64,000 nt of DNA from Alicycliphilus denitrificans_A. Its GTDB lineage: Bacteria > Pseudomonadota > Gammaproteobacteria > Burkholderiales > Burkholderiaceae_C. The notes beneath the pieces were generated by a model that had not been told where the DNA came from, ran no database searches, and saw nothing but the letters and a program-made list of their open reading frames with translations. Shown in pieces: positions 1-6,758 of the stretch. Each line of letters starts with the position of its first letter. The first letter of the stretch is position 1. The stretch spans positions 3,162,001 to 3,226,000 of the forward strand of contig NZ_CP126238.1 of the NCBI RefSeq assembly GCF_044792555.1, in the 5' to 3' direction. The position numbers and the translations under genes were made by a program.

Positions 1-249
1 ATCGAGGCCGCGGTGAAGGACCTGGAAACCGCACTCAAGGGCGAGGACAAGGCAGCCATCGAGGAAAAGACCACGGCCCTGATGAACGCCAGCCAGAAGC
101 TCGGCGAGAAGATGTACGCCGACGCACAAGCCTCCCAAGGCGCGGGCGCTGACGGCGCGGGTGCACAAGCCGCAGCCGGCGGCGCCGGCACCGCCGCACA
201 GGACGACAACGTGGTGGACGCCGAGGTCAAGGAAGTCAAGAAGGGCTGA
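1..249 (+). CDS. dnaK: Chaperone DnaK (Hsp70), C-terminal end, partial
   Basis: Only the last 82 residues are in the window; the frame is open from the first base. The visible part is the end of the alpha-helical lid (about residues 1-40, reading KDLETALKGEDKAAI and MNASQKLGEKMY) followed by a Gly/Ala-rich disordered tail and the typical acidic DnaK terminus DNVVDAEVKEVKKG. DnaK is the cytosolic ATP-dependent Hsp70 that binds unfolded peptides. Its immediate neighbour downstream is its co-chaperone dnaJ, the usual arrangement. The ATPase and substrate-binding domains lie outside the window. Confidence 0.95.
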   Translation: MEAAVKDLETALKGEDKAAIEEKTTALMNASQKLGEKMYADAQASQGAGADGAGAQAAAGGAGTAAQDDNVVDAEVKEVKKG

Positions 250-283
250 CGACGCAGCGTCTGCGCTGACGCGCTGACGCCAT

Positions 284-320
284 CGCCGCGCCGCGTCCCA
301 TCGCCGGGGACGGCGCGGCG
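284..320 (+). other. Strong hairpin between dnaK and dnaJ
   Basis: CGCCGCGC and CGTCCC (284-299, with a two-base CG bulge between them) pair exactly with GGGACG and GCGCGGCG (307-320), leaving a 7-base loop. There is no T-run after it, so it does not look like an intrinsic terminator. It may be an mRNA processing or stability element that sets dnaJ expression below dnaK; that role is inference. Confidence 0.6.
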
Positions 321-349
321 CAATCACTTCCACGGCCCCACAGACCACC

Positions 350-1483
350 ATGTCCAAGAGAGATTTTTACGAGATCCTTGGCGTTCCCAAGAACGCCTCG
401 GAGGACGAGCTCAAGAAAGCCTATCGCAAGCTCGCGATGAAGTATCACCCTGACCGCAATCAGGGTGACGCTGCCAAGCCCGCCGAGGAGAAATTCAAGG
501 AGGTCAAGGAGGCCTACGAGATCCTGTCCGACGCGCAAAAGCGTGCCGCCTACGACCAGTACGGCCACGCGGGCGTGGACCCCAACATGCGTGGCGGCAT
601 GGGTGGCACCGAGGGCTTTGGCGGTTTTGCCGAAGCCTTTGGCGACATCTTTGGCGACATGTTCGGCGGTCAGCGCGGCGGACGTGGCGGCCGCCAGGTC
701 TATCGCGGCAACGATTTGTCCTATGCCATGGACATCTCGCTAGAGGAAGCAGCCCATGGCAAGGAGGCGCAGATCCGCATCCCGAGCTGGGAGGCCTGCG
801 ACACCTGCCATGGCAGTGGCGCCAAGCCCGGCACCAGCGCCAAGACCTGCGGCACCTGCAACGGCGCCGGCGCGGTGCAGATGCGCCAGGGTTTCTTCAG
901 CGTGCAGCAGACCTGCCCGCATTGCCGCGGCACGGGCAAGATCATTCCCGAGCCCTGCACCAGTTGCCACGGCCAGGGCAAGGTCAAACGCCAGAAGACG
1001 CTGGAGGTGAAGATCCCCGCCGGCATCGACGACGGCATGCGCATCCGCTCCACCGGCAACGGCGAGCCGGGCACCAACGGCGGCCCGCCGGGCGACCTGT
1101 ACATCGAGATCCGCATCAGGAAGCATGACATCTTCGAGCGCGACGGCGACGACCTGCACTGCCAGGTGCCGGTGAGCTTCATCACCGCGGCGCTGGGCGG
1201 CGAGATCGAGGTGCCTACGCTCGCCGGCAAGGCCGCCATCGACATCCCCGAGGGCACGCAGGCCGGCAAGCAGTTCCGCCTGCGCGGCAAGGGTATCAAG
1301 GGCGTGCGCGCCAGCTACCCCGGCGACCTGTACTGCCACATCGTGGTCGAGACCCCGGTCAAGCTGACCGAGCACCAGCGCAAGCTGCTCAAGGAGCTCG
1401 ACGAGTCGCTGAAGAAGGGCGGGGGCAAGCATTCGCCCTCCACCGAGAGCTGGACCGACCGGCTCAAGAGCTTCTTCAGCTGA
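350..1483 (+). CDS. dnaJ: Chaperone protein DnaJ (Hsp40)
   Basis: 377 residues, normal for full-length DnaJ. Domains in order: J domain (about 1-70) with the HPD motif at 33-35 that triggers DnaK ATPase; Gly/Phe-rich linker (about 80-125, GGMGGTEGFGGF); zinc-finger region (about 150-210) with all four CxxCxGxG repeats (CDTCHGSG, CGTCNGAG, CPHCRGTG, CTSCHGQG); then the beta-barrel substrate-binding domains. It delivers unfolded clients to DnaK in the cytosol. It follows dnaK by 100 bases that contain a strong hairpin, and is followed by a clear terminator, so it closes the operon. No odd features. Confidence 0.97.
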   Translation: MSKRDFYEILGVPKNASEDELKKAYRKLAMKYHPDRNQGDAAKPAEEKFKEVKEAYEILSDAQKRAAYDQYGHAGVDPNMRGGMGGTEGFGGFAEAFGDIFGDMFGGQRGGRGGRQVYRGNDLSYAMDISLEEAAHGKEAQIRIPSWEACDTCHGSGAKPGTSAKTCGTCNGAGAVQMRQGFFSVQQTCPHCRGTGKIIPEPCTSCHGQGKVKRQKTLEVKIPAGIDDGMRIRSTGNGEPGTNGGPPGDLYIEIRIRKHDIFERDGDDLHCQVPVSFITAALGGEIEVPTLAGKAAIDIPEGTQAGKQFRLRGKGIKGVRASYPGDLYCHIVVETPVKLTEHQRKLLKELDESLKKGGGKHSPSTESWTDRLKSFFS

Positions 1484-1495
1484 GCCTGAAGCCCC

Positions 1496-1526
1496 AAAAC
1501 GGCACGCCATGCGTGCCGTTTTTTTT
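1496..1526 (+). terminator. Rho-independent terminator after dnaJ
   Basis: Perfect stem AACGGCACGC / GCGTGCCGTT with loop CAT, followed by eight T. Four A before the stem give the reverse strand a short T-run too, so it may also serve the convergent tryptophanase gene that ends at 1533. Confidence 0.9.
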
Positions 1527-1532
1527 ATGTGC

Positions 1533-2903
1533 TTACACCCACGCGCACTCGCAGGTGAAGTGGCGCAGGAACCGGGGCTGCTTGGTGATCTTCACGCCGC
1601 GGATGCTCGCGGCCTTCTGCTTGACCTCGGCGATCACCTCGGCCGCGTAGTCGAAGTGGCTCTGCGTGTACATGCGGCGCGGAAAGGCCAGGCGCACCAG
1701 CTCCATGCTGTGGTAGGTCTCTGTGCCATCCTGAAGGCGCTTGCCGAACATCACCGAGCCGATCTCCACACCGCGTATGCCGCCCTCCAGGTACAGCGCA
1801 TTGCACAGCGCCCAGGCCGGGTAATGTGCAACGGGCATGTCGGGCAGCACGGTGCGCGCGTCGATGTAGACGGCGTGGCCGCCCGTGGGCTTGACGAAAC
1901 CCACCCCGGCGGCCTCCAGCTTTTCACCCAGGTATTCGGCGGTGCGCAGGCGGTAGCGCAGATAGTCCTCCTGCAGGCCCTCCTCGAGCCCCACGGCCAG
2001 CGCCTCCAGGTCGCGCCCGGCCATGCCGCCGTAGGTGGGAAAGCCCTCCATCATGATCAGGTCGTTGCGCACTTCGTCCAGCCATTCGTCGCTCCTGAGC
2101 ACGATGAAGCCGCCGATGTTGACCATGCCGTCCTTCTTGGCGCTCATCGTGGCGCCGTCGGCGTAGGAGAACATCTCGCGCGCGATGTCCTTGATGGACG
2201 TGTGCTCGTAGCCCGGCTCGCGCATCTTGATGAACATGGCGTTCTCGGCAAAGCGACACACGTCCATGATGAAGGGCTTGCCGTATTTTTTGAGCAAGGC
2301 GGCATAGGCGCGGATGTTGGCCATGGACACGGGCTGGCCGCCGCCGGTGTTGTTGGTCACCGTCAGCATGCCAAAGGGGATGCGCGCCCCTTCCTTTTGC
2401 AGCAGGGCCTCGGCACGCTCCAGGTCGATATTGCCCTTGAAGGGGTGGATGGTGGCCGGCTGCAGGCCCTCCGGGATGACCAGATCAACGGCCTCCACCC
2501 CTAGGTATTCGAGGTTGCCGCGCGTGGTGTCGAAGTGGCAGTTGTTGGGCACCAGGTCGCCCTTCTTGCACACCGCCGTGAACAGCACCTTCTCGGCCGC
2601 ACGGCCCTGGTGCGTGGGCACGAAATGCGCCATGCCGGTGATGTCCTGGATCACCTTCTCCAATCGAAAGAAGCTGCGCGCGCCGGCGTAGCTCTCGTCG
2701 CCCTCCATGATGGCACCCCACTGGCGTGCGGACATGGCGCCCGTGCCCGAATCGGTGAGCCAGTCGATGAGCACGTCCTCGGCACGCAGCTTGAAGACGT
2801 TGAGTTTTGCCTCTTCCAGCAGGCGTTCGCGCTCCGGGCGTGTGGTCATGCGTATGGGTTCGATGCTCTTGATGCGAAACGGCTCGATCAGGGTCTTGGG
2901 CAT
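1533..2903 (-). CDS. tnaA: Tryptophanase (L-tryptophan indole-lyase)
   Basis: 456 residues, a PLP-dependent beta-eliminating lyase of the tryptophanase / tyrosine phenol-lyase family, close to E. coli TnaA (471) in length. It would convert tryptophan to indole, pyruvate and ammonia in the cytosol. The PLP lysine lies in MSAKKDGM. Three positions that separate the two families are tryptophanase-like: Asp in NCHFDTTRG (TPL has Thr), Ile in VEIGS (TPL has Arg) and His in LRHFT (TPL has Phe). Start: ATG at 2903 with GGAG 7 bases upstream; an open extension to 3068 lacks family similarity. No tnaC-like leader or tnaB permease is next to it, so indole signalling is not implied by context. It is divergent from ubiU. 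Confidence 0.88.
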   Translation of the reverse strand: MPKTLIEPFRIKSIEPIRMTTRPERERLLEEAKLNVFKLRAEDVLIDWLTDSGTGAMSARQWGAIMEGDESYAGARSFFRLEKVIQDITGMAHFVPTHQGRAAEKVLFTAVCKKGDLVPNNCHFDTTRGNLEYLGVEAVDLVIPEGLQPATIHPFKGNIDLERAEALLQKEGARIPFGMLTVTNNTGGGQPVSMANIRAYAALLKKYGKPFIMDVCRFAENAMFIKMREPGYEHTSIKDIAREMFSYADGATMSAKKDGMVNIGGFIVLRSDEWLDEVRNDLIMMEGFPTYGGMAGRDLEALAVGLEEGLQEDYLRYRLRTAEYLGEKLEAAGVGFVKPTGGHAVYIDARTVLPDMPVAHYPAWALCNALYLEGGIRGVEIGSVMFGKRLQDGTETYHSMELVRLAFPRRMYTQSHFDYAAEVIAEVKQKAASIRGVKITKQPRFLRHFTCECAWV

Positions 2904-3054
2904 GGTCTTTCTCCGCGAATCAGCGTGGATGAATGCGCGAAGGTAGCTGCGCGCCAGAAACCATGGTGTCGGTCTTTTCCAACATTCAGCTAAAAAATTG
3001 TCAATACATACCAGGTGCACATTTCCGATAGTTTTTCTCGGAAACACCCCTCTC

Positions 3055-3068
3055 TTGACAAAAATCAT
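3055..3068 (+). promoter_or_regulatory. FNR-type binding site and putative class II promoter of ubiUVT
   Basis: TTGAC-AAAA-ATCAT matches the FNR/CRP-family palindrome TTGAT-N4-ATCAA at 8 of 10 positions. Its centre (3061.5) lies 41.5 bases before 3103, and a weak -10 (TAAGGT, 3091-3096) sits exactly where a start at 3103 would need it, the geometry of an FNR-activated class II promoter. The hexamer TTGACA also resembles a -35. The genes downstream are anaerobic ubiquinone genes. Binding itself is inferred. Confidence 0.55.
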
Positions 3069-3124
3069 GCTGTGGTCTTTCGCATCGTCCTAAGGTACGC
3101 GGCCTGCAGGCTCATGCCAACGCA

Positions 3125-4237
3125 TTGATCGCTTCGAGATACACAGTGAACGCCATATTGAACGCCGCAGTGAACGCAACTGCCAGCCCCAGCACCACTC
3201 CCCCCACAGCGACGGCGACCAGCGCCGCCCGCAACGCGCCCGAACTGGTCTGCCCCGCCGGCAGCCTGCCCGCGCTGAAAACCGCCATCGACCATGGCGC
3301 CGACTGCGTCTACCTGGGCCTGCGCGACGCCACCAACGCGCGCAACTTTGCCGGGCTGAACTTTGACGAGACCGCCATCCAGAACGGCATTGCCTACGCA
3401 CACGCGCACGGCGCCAAGGTGCTGATGGCCCTCAACACCTACCCGCAGGCCAGCAACCCCGCGCCCTGGCACTCGGCGCTGGATCGCGCGGCCGCCTGGG
3501 GCATTGATGCCGTGATCCTGGCCGACCCAGGGTTGATGCGCTATGCCTGCGACAAACATCCCGACCTGCGCCTGCACCTGTCGGTGCAGGGCTCGGCCAC
3601 CAACCACGACGCCATCAACCTGTACCACCAGCAATTCAACATCCAGCGCGCGGTGCTGCCGCGCGTGCTGTCGCTGGAGCAGGTGCGCCAGGTGGTGCAG
3701 CGCACCCCTGTCGAAATTGAAGTCTTTGGCTTTGGCAGCCTGTGCGTGATGGTCGAGGGGCGCTGCGCGCTGTCGTCCTACGCCACGGGCGAGTCGCCCA
3801 ACACCCACGGCGTGTGCTCGCCGGCGAAGTTCGTGCGCTGGCAGGAAACGCCCAAGGGGCTGGAATCGCGCCTGAATGGCGTGCTCATCGACCGCTACGG
3901 ATCGGGTGAGAACGCCGGCTACCCCACGCTGTGCAAGGGGCGCTTTGATGTGGGCGAGGAGAGCAACTACTACGCGCTGGAGGAGCCCACCAGCCTGAAC
4001 ACCCTGGAGCTGCTGCCCCAACTGGTGAAGATGGGCGTGCGCGCCTTCAAGATCGAGGGCCGCCAGAGGAGCCCCGCCTATGTGGCCCAGGTCACCAAGG
4101 TCTGGCGCGAGGCCATAGACCACTGCATGGCGCAGGGCCACCTGTACGCGCCCAAAACCGCCTGGATGGCCAGCCTGGACCAGGTGGCCGAGGGCCAGCA
4201 GCACACGCTGGGCGCCTATCACCGCCCCTGGAAGTGA
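3125..4237 (+). CDS. ubiU: UbiU, O2-independent ubiquinone hydroxylation protein (peptidase U32 family)
   Basis: Closely follows E. coli UbiU (YhbU) from APELVCPAGSLPALK to the end TLGAYHRPWK. UbiU pairs with UbiV; the heterodimer carries 4Fe-4S clusters and hydroxylates ubiquinone precursors without oxygen. The four cluster cysteines are present (FGSLCVM, EGRC, HGVCSPAKF, PTLCKGR). Despite the U32 name it is not expected to be a protease. The start is uncertain: there is no ATG before the conserved region, and TTG at 3125 or in-frame GTG at 3146 would give a 35-40 residue low-complexity N-terminus absent from E. coli. The stop overlaps the region in which ubiV starts, so they are translationally linked. 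Confidence 0.9.
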   Translation: MIASRYTVNAILNAAVNATASPSTTPPTATATSAARNAPELVCPAGSLPALKTAIDHGADCVYLGLRDATNARNFAGLNFDETAIQNGIAYAHAHGAKVLMALNTYPQASNPAPWHSALDRAAAWGIDAVILADPGLMRYACDKHPDLRLHLSVQGSATNHDAINLYHQQFNIQRAVLPRVLSLEQVRQVVQRTPVEIEVFGFGSLCVMVEGRCALSSYATGESPNTHGVCSPAKFVRWQETPKGLESRLNGVLIDRYGSGENAGYPTLCKGRFDVGEESNYYALEEPTSLNTLELLPQLVKMGVRAFKIEGRQRSPAYVAQVTKVWREAIDHCMAQGHLYAPKTAWMASLDQVAEGQQHTLGAYHRPWK

Positions 4238-4242
4238 TTCGG

Positions 4243-5154
4243 ATGAGCACGATGATGAAATTAGCCCTGGGCCCGCTGCAGTACTACTGGCCGCGCGACA
4301 CCGTTTTTGAGTTTTATCAGGCTGTTGCCCAGACTCCGGTGGACATCGTCTACCTGGGCGAGGCCGTGTGCTCGCGCCGCCGCGAGCTGCGCCAGAGCGA
4401 CTGGATGGACATCGCGCGCATGCTGCGGGACGCGGGCAAGGAAGCCGTCATGTCCACCATGGTGCTGCTGGAATCGACCAGCGACGTGGCCGACATGCAC
4501 AAGATCGTGCGCGATGAGGAATTCCTCATCGAGGCGAACGACATGGGCGCCGTGCACAACCTGACCGGCAAGCGGCCTTTTGTTGCCGGGCCGCAGCTCA
4601 ACGTATTCAACGCCGACACGCTCTCCTGGATGGCCAGCCTGGGCGCCAAGCGCTGGGTGATGCCGCTGGAGATGCGCCAGAGCGACCTGGCCGCGCTGCT
4701 GCAAGCCAAGCCCGCCGGGCTGGAGACCGAGGTGTTCGCCTACGGCCGCATGCCGCTGGCTTTCTCTGCGCGCTGCTTTACCGCGCGCCACTACAACCTG
4801 CCCAAGGACGACTGCGGCTTTCGCTGCATCGAGCATCCGGACGGGCAGCTGCTGCAAACGCGCGAGAAGGAATCCTTCCTGGTCATCAACGGCATCCAGA
4901 CCCAGTCGGCCAAGGTGCACAACCTGGTGGGTGACATTCCCTCGCTGCGCGCCGCTGGCGTGGACGTTCTGCGCATCTCCCCGCAGTCCCAGCACACCGA
5001 GAAGATCATTGCCGCGTTTGACGCAGCGCGCCAGGCCGCACAGCCCAACCCGGCCGCGCTGCAAGCCATGCGCCCCTTCATGCCCGAGGCGTCATGCAAT
5101 GGATACTGGCATGGTCGCCCGGGCCTGGACCTGATCGAGCCCGCCCTGGCCTGA
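4243..5154 (+). CDS. ubiV: UbiV, O2-independent ubiquinone hydroxylation protein (peptidase U32 family)
   Basis: About 303 residues, matching E. coli UbiV (YhbV). Partner of UbiU in the iron-sulfur heterodimer that replaces the O2-dependent flavin hydroxylases under anoxia. The expected four cysteines are visible: one near the N-terminus in GEAVCSRRREL and three in SARCFTARHY and DDCGFRC. The family start KLALGPLQYYWPRD is reached from ATG 4243, 4252 or 4255; a GTG at 4234 overlapping the ubiU stop is also possible. It lies 5 bases after ubiU, clearly the same operon, and is followed after 12 bases by ubiT. Confidence 0.92.
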   Translation: MSTMMKLALGPLQYYWPRDTVFEFYQAVAQTPVDIVYLGEAVCSRRRELRQSDWMDIARMLRDAGKEAVMSTMVLLESTSDVADMHKIVRDEEFLIEANDMGAVHNLTGKRPFVAGPQLNVFNADTLSWMASLGAKRWVMPLEMRQSDLAALLQAKPAGLETEVFAYGRMPLAFSARCFTARHYNLPKDDCGFRCIEHPDGQLLQTREKESFLVINGIQTQSAKVHNLVGDIPSLRAAGVDVLRISPQSQHTEKIIAAFDAARQAAQPNPAALQAMRPFMPEASCNGYWHGRPGLDLIEPALA

Positions 5155-5166
5155 AGCTTTGCAAGG

Positions 5167-5694
5167 ATGGACACCATGAACCCCTCCCCGCCCGCCCCGT
5201 TCACCCTGCCCCGCCCCGTGGGGGCCCTGCTCTCGCGCCTGCCGGCCTACCCCGGCTCCATGCTGCTGGTGGCGGCCATCAACTTCGCGCTGGCCAAGCA
5301 GCTGCCGCAGGACGTGAAGGACATCCTGCAGGGCAAGCGCCTGGCGATCCGTGTGCGCGATGCGCGCGTGGGTTTTGACTTCAGTTGGAATGGCCAGCGT
5401 TTTGCCCCCAGCAGCCCGCAGTCCAACCCTGATCTGGCCATCAGCGCCAATGCGCAGGACTTCCTGCTGCTGGCGCAGCGCCGCCAGGATCCTGACACCC
5501 TGTTCTTCAACCGCCGCCTGGTCATGGAGGGCGACACCGAGCTCGGCCTGGTGGTGAAGAACGCCCTGGACGCCCTGGAGCTGCCCGTGCTTGACCCCAG
5601 CCACTGGAGCCCGCGCGCCGTGCTGGAGCGCAAGGCCCCCCACCTCGCGCGCCAGCTGCCGCCGCTGCCTGGGTTCCTGAGAGCCAGGCCATGA
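5167..5694 (+). CDS. ubiT: UbiT, SCP2-domain ubiquinone accessory factor
   Basis: 175 residues. An N-terminal proline-rich stretch is followed by an SCP2 / sterol-carrier-like lipid-binding domain (about 50-150, with FALAKQLPQDVKDILQGKRL and DLAISANAQDFLLLAQRRQD). UbiT (YhbT) is thought to hold the hydrophobic quinone intermediates for the anaerobic branch, as UbiJ does aerobically. It sits directly after ubiV, the classic ubiUVT set. ATG 5167 is given; ATG 5176 has better spacing (8 bases) from AAGGA and may be the true start. The last codons overlap the next gene (ATGA). Confidence 0.9.
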   Translation: MDTMNPSPPAPFTLPRPVGALLSRLPAYPGSMLLVAAINFALAKQLPQDVKDILQGKRLAIRVRDARVGFDFSWNGQRFAPSSPQSNPDLAISANAQDFLLLAQRRQDPDTLFFNRRLVMEGDTELGLVVKNALDALELPVLDPSHWSPRAVLERKAPHLARQLPPLPGFLRARP

Positions 5695-6089
5695 GTGACG
5701 ATGGCGGCGCAGAAGACCTCCCGCCACTGGTCTACTCCTGCTCGGGCTGCTCCAGTGCGGCACAACTGGCCAATCATGTGGCCGTACAGATGGACCGGCG
5801 CGGCAGCGCCGAAATGTCGTGCATCGCCGGAGTCGGCGGCGACGTGCCCAAGCTGGTCCGGCTTGCCAAGAGCGGCCGCCCCATCCTGGCGCTGGACGGC
5901 TGCCCGCTGGTGTGCGTGAAAAGCGTGCTGGCGCGCCATGGCCTGAACCCCGCGCGCCACTACCAGCTGCACGAATACGGCGTGAAAAAGCGCACGCACC
6001 AGGACTTCGATCCCGCCCAGGCCGCCGAGGTACTGGATCGCATCCAGGCCGACCTGCACGAGCACCCATTGCATAAGACAGGCACATGA
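5691..6089 (+). CDS. DGC-domain putative metal-binding protein in the ubiquinone operon
   Basis: 132 residues, no signal peptide or membrane segment. It has the features of the small DGC family: YSCSGCSSA near the N-terminus (Cys 17 and 20), EMSCIAGVGG in the middle and LDGCPLVCVK (the DGC motif), five conserved-type cysteines likely to bind zinc or another metal. The family has no established biochemical role known to me. ATGA overlaps with ubiT before it and with ubiX after it make it an integral part of the ubiquinone operon. It may handle a metal or redox partner for the UbiUV iron-sulfur proteins or for UbiX/UbiD; this is inference. Confidence 0.75.
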   Translation: MSDDGGAEDLPPLVYSCSGCSSAAQLANHVAVQMDRRGSAEMSCIAGVGGDVPKLVRLAKSGRPILALDGCPLVCVKSVLARHGLNPARHYQLHEYGVKKRTHQDFDPAQAAEVLDRIQADLHEHPLHKTGT

Positions 6090-6673
6090 GCACCACCCCC
6101 AAGCGCATCATCGTCGGCATCTCGGGCGCCAGCGGCGCCGTCTATGGCACGCGCCTCCTGCAGGCCCTGCACGAGATCGGCGGCATCGAATCGCACCTGG
6201 TGGTGTCCGAGGCCGGCTGGCGCAACCTGCGCCACGAACTGGGCATGGAGCGCGCCGAGGTCTGCGCCCTGGCCGATGTGGTGCATGACCTGCGCAACGT
6301 GGGCGCCAGCATTGCCAGCGGCTCGTTTGTCACGCACGGCATGGTGGTGGCGCCCTGCTCCATGCGCACGCTGGCGGCGATTGCCCACGGCCTATCGGAC
6401 AGCCTGCTCACGCGCGCGGCCGACGTGACGCTCAAGGAGCGCCGCCGCCTGGTGCTGCTGACGCGCGAAACGCCCCTGCACCTGGTACACCTGCGCAACA
6501 TGGTCGCGGTGACCGAGATGGGCGCCATCGTCAGCCCGCCCGTGCCCGCGTTCTACAAGCGCCCGCGCACCGTCGACGACATCATCGAGCACAGCGTGGC
6601 GCGGGCGCTCGACACGCTGGGCATAGAGCATGGGCTGGACACGCGCTGGCCGGGACTGGCCATGGACGCCTGA
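6086..6673 (+). CDS. ubiX: Flavin prenyltransferase UbiX
   Basis: 195 residues. UbiX transfers a dimethylallyl group to reduced FMN to make prenyl-FMN, the cofactor of UbiD. The flavoprotein N-terminus RIIVGISGASGAVYG, the central SFVTHGMVVAPCSMRTLAAI segment and the C-terminal VPAFYKRPRTVDDII are the hallmark motifs. It overlaps the DGC gene by 4 bases and is separated from ubiD by an 85-base gap holding one copy of the 57-bp dispersed element. Confidence 0.95.
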   Translation: MSTTPKRIIVGISGASGAVYGTRLLQALHEIGGIESHLVVSEAGWRNLRHELGMERAEVCALADVVHDLRNVGASIASGSFVTHGMVVAPCSMRTLAAIAHGLSDSLLTRAADVTLKERRRLVLLTRETPLHLVHLRNMVAVTEMGAIVSPPVPAFYKRPRTVDDIIEHSVARALDTLGIEHGLDTRWPGLAMDA

Positions 6674-6676
6674 TAG

Positions 6677-6733
6677 ACTACTTTATTTGTAGCATTTAGC
6701 GCTTACCAGACAAGCCTTTGAGCCCGTTTTAGC
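6677..6733 (+). repeat. 57-bp dispersed element, copy 1 (ubiX-ubiD gap)
   Basis: Layout ACTACT-N6-GTAGCAT-N2-AGCGCTT-N7-AAGCCTT-N9-TTTAGC. Exactly 57 bp and gaplessly aligned with the other copies; AT-rich against a GC-rich background. Confidence 0.8.
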
Positions 6734-6758
6734 GCATACACCCAGGTTAGAACTCCCA

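Noticed and set aside
1533..2903. Tyrosine phenol-lyase as the identity of the PLP lyase
   Set aside because: All three family-discriminating positions (Asp, Ile, His) are of the tryptophanase type.
1509..3000. Long plus-strand open frames opposite the tryptophanase gene
   Set aside because: They lie antisense to a gene with full family motifs and encode low-complexity His/Ala/Gly-rich sequence; GC-rich shadow frames.
3125..5154. Proteolytic role for the two U32 family proteins
   Set aside because: They match UbiU and UbiV over full length with the iron-sulfur cysteines, so the peptidase label is historical.
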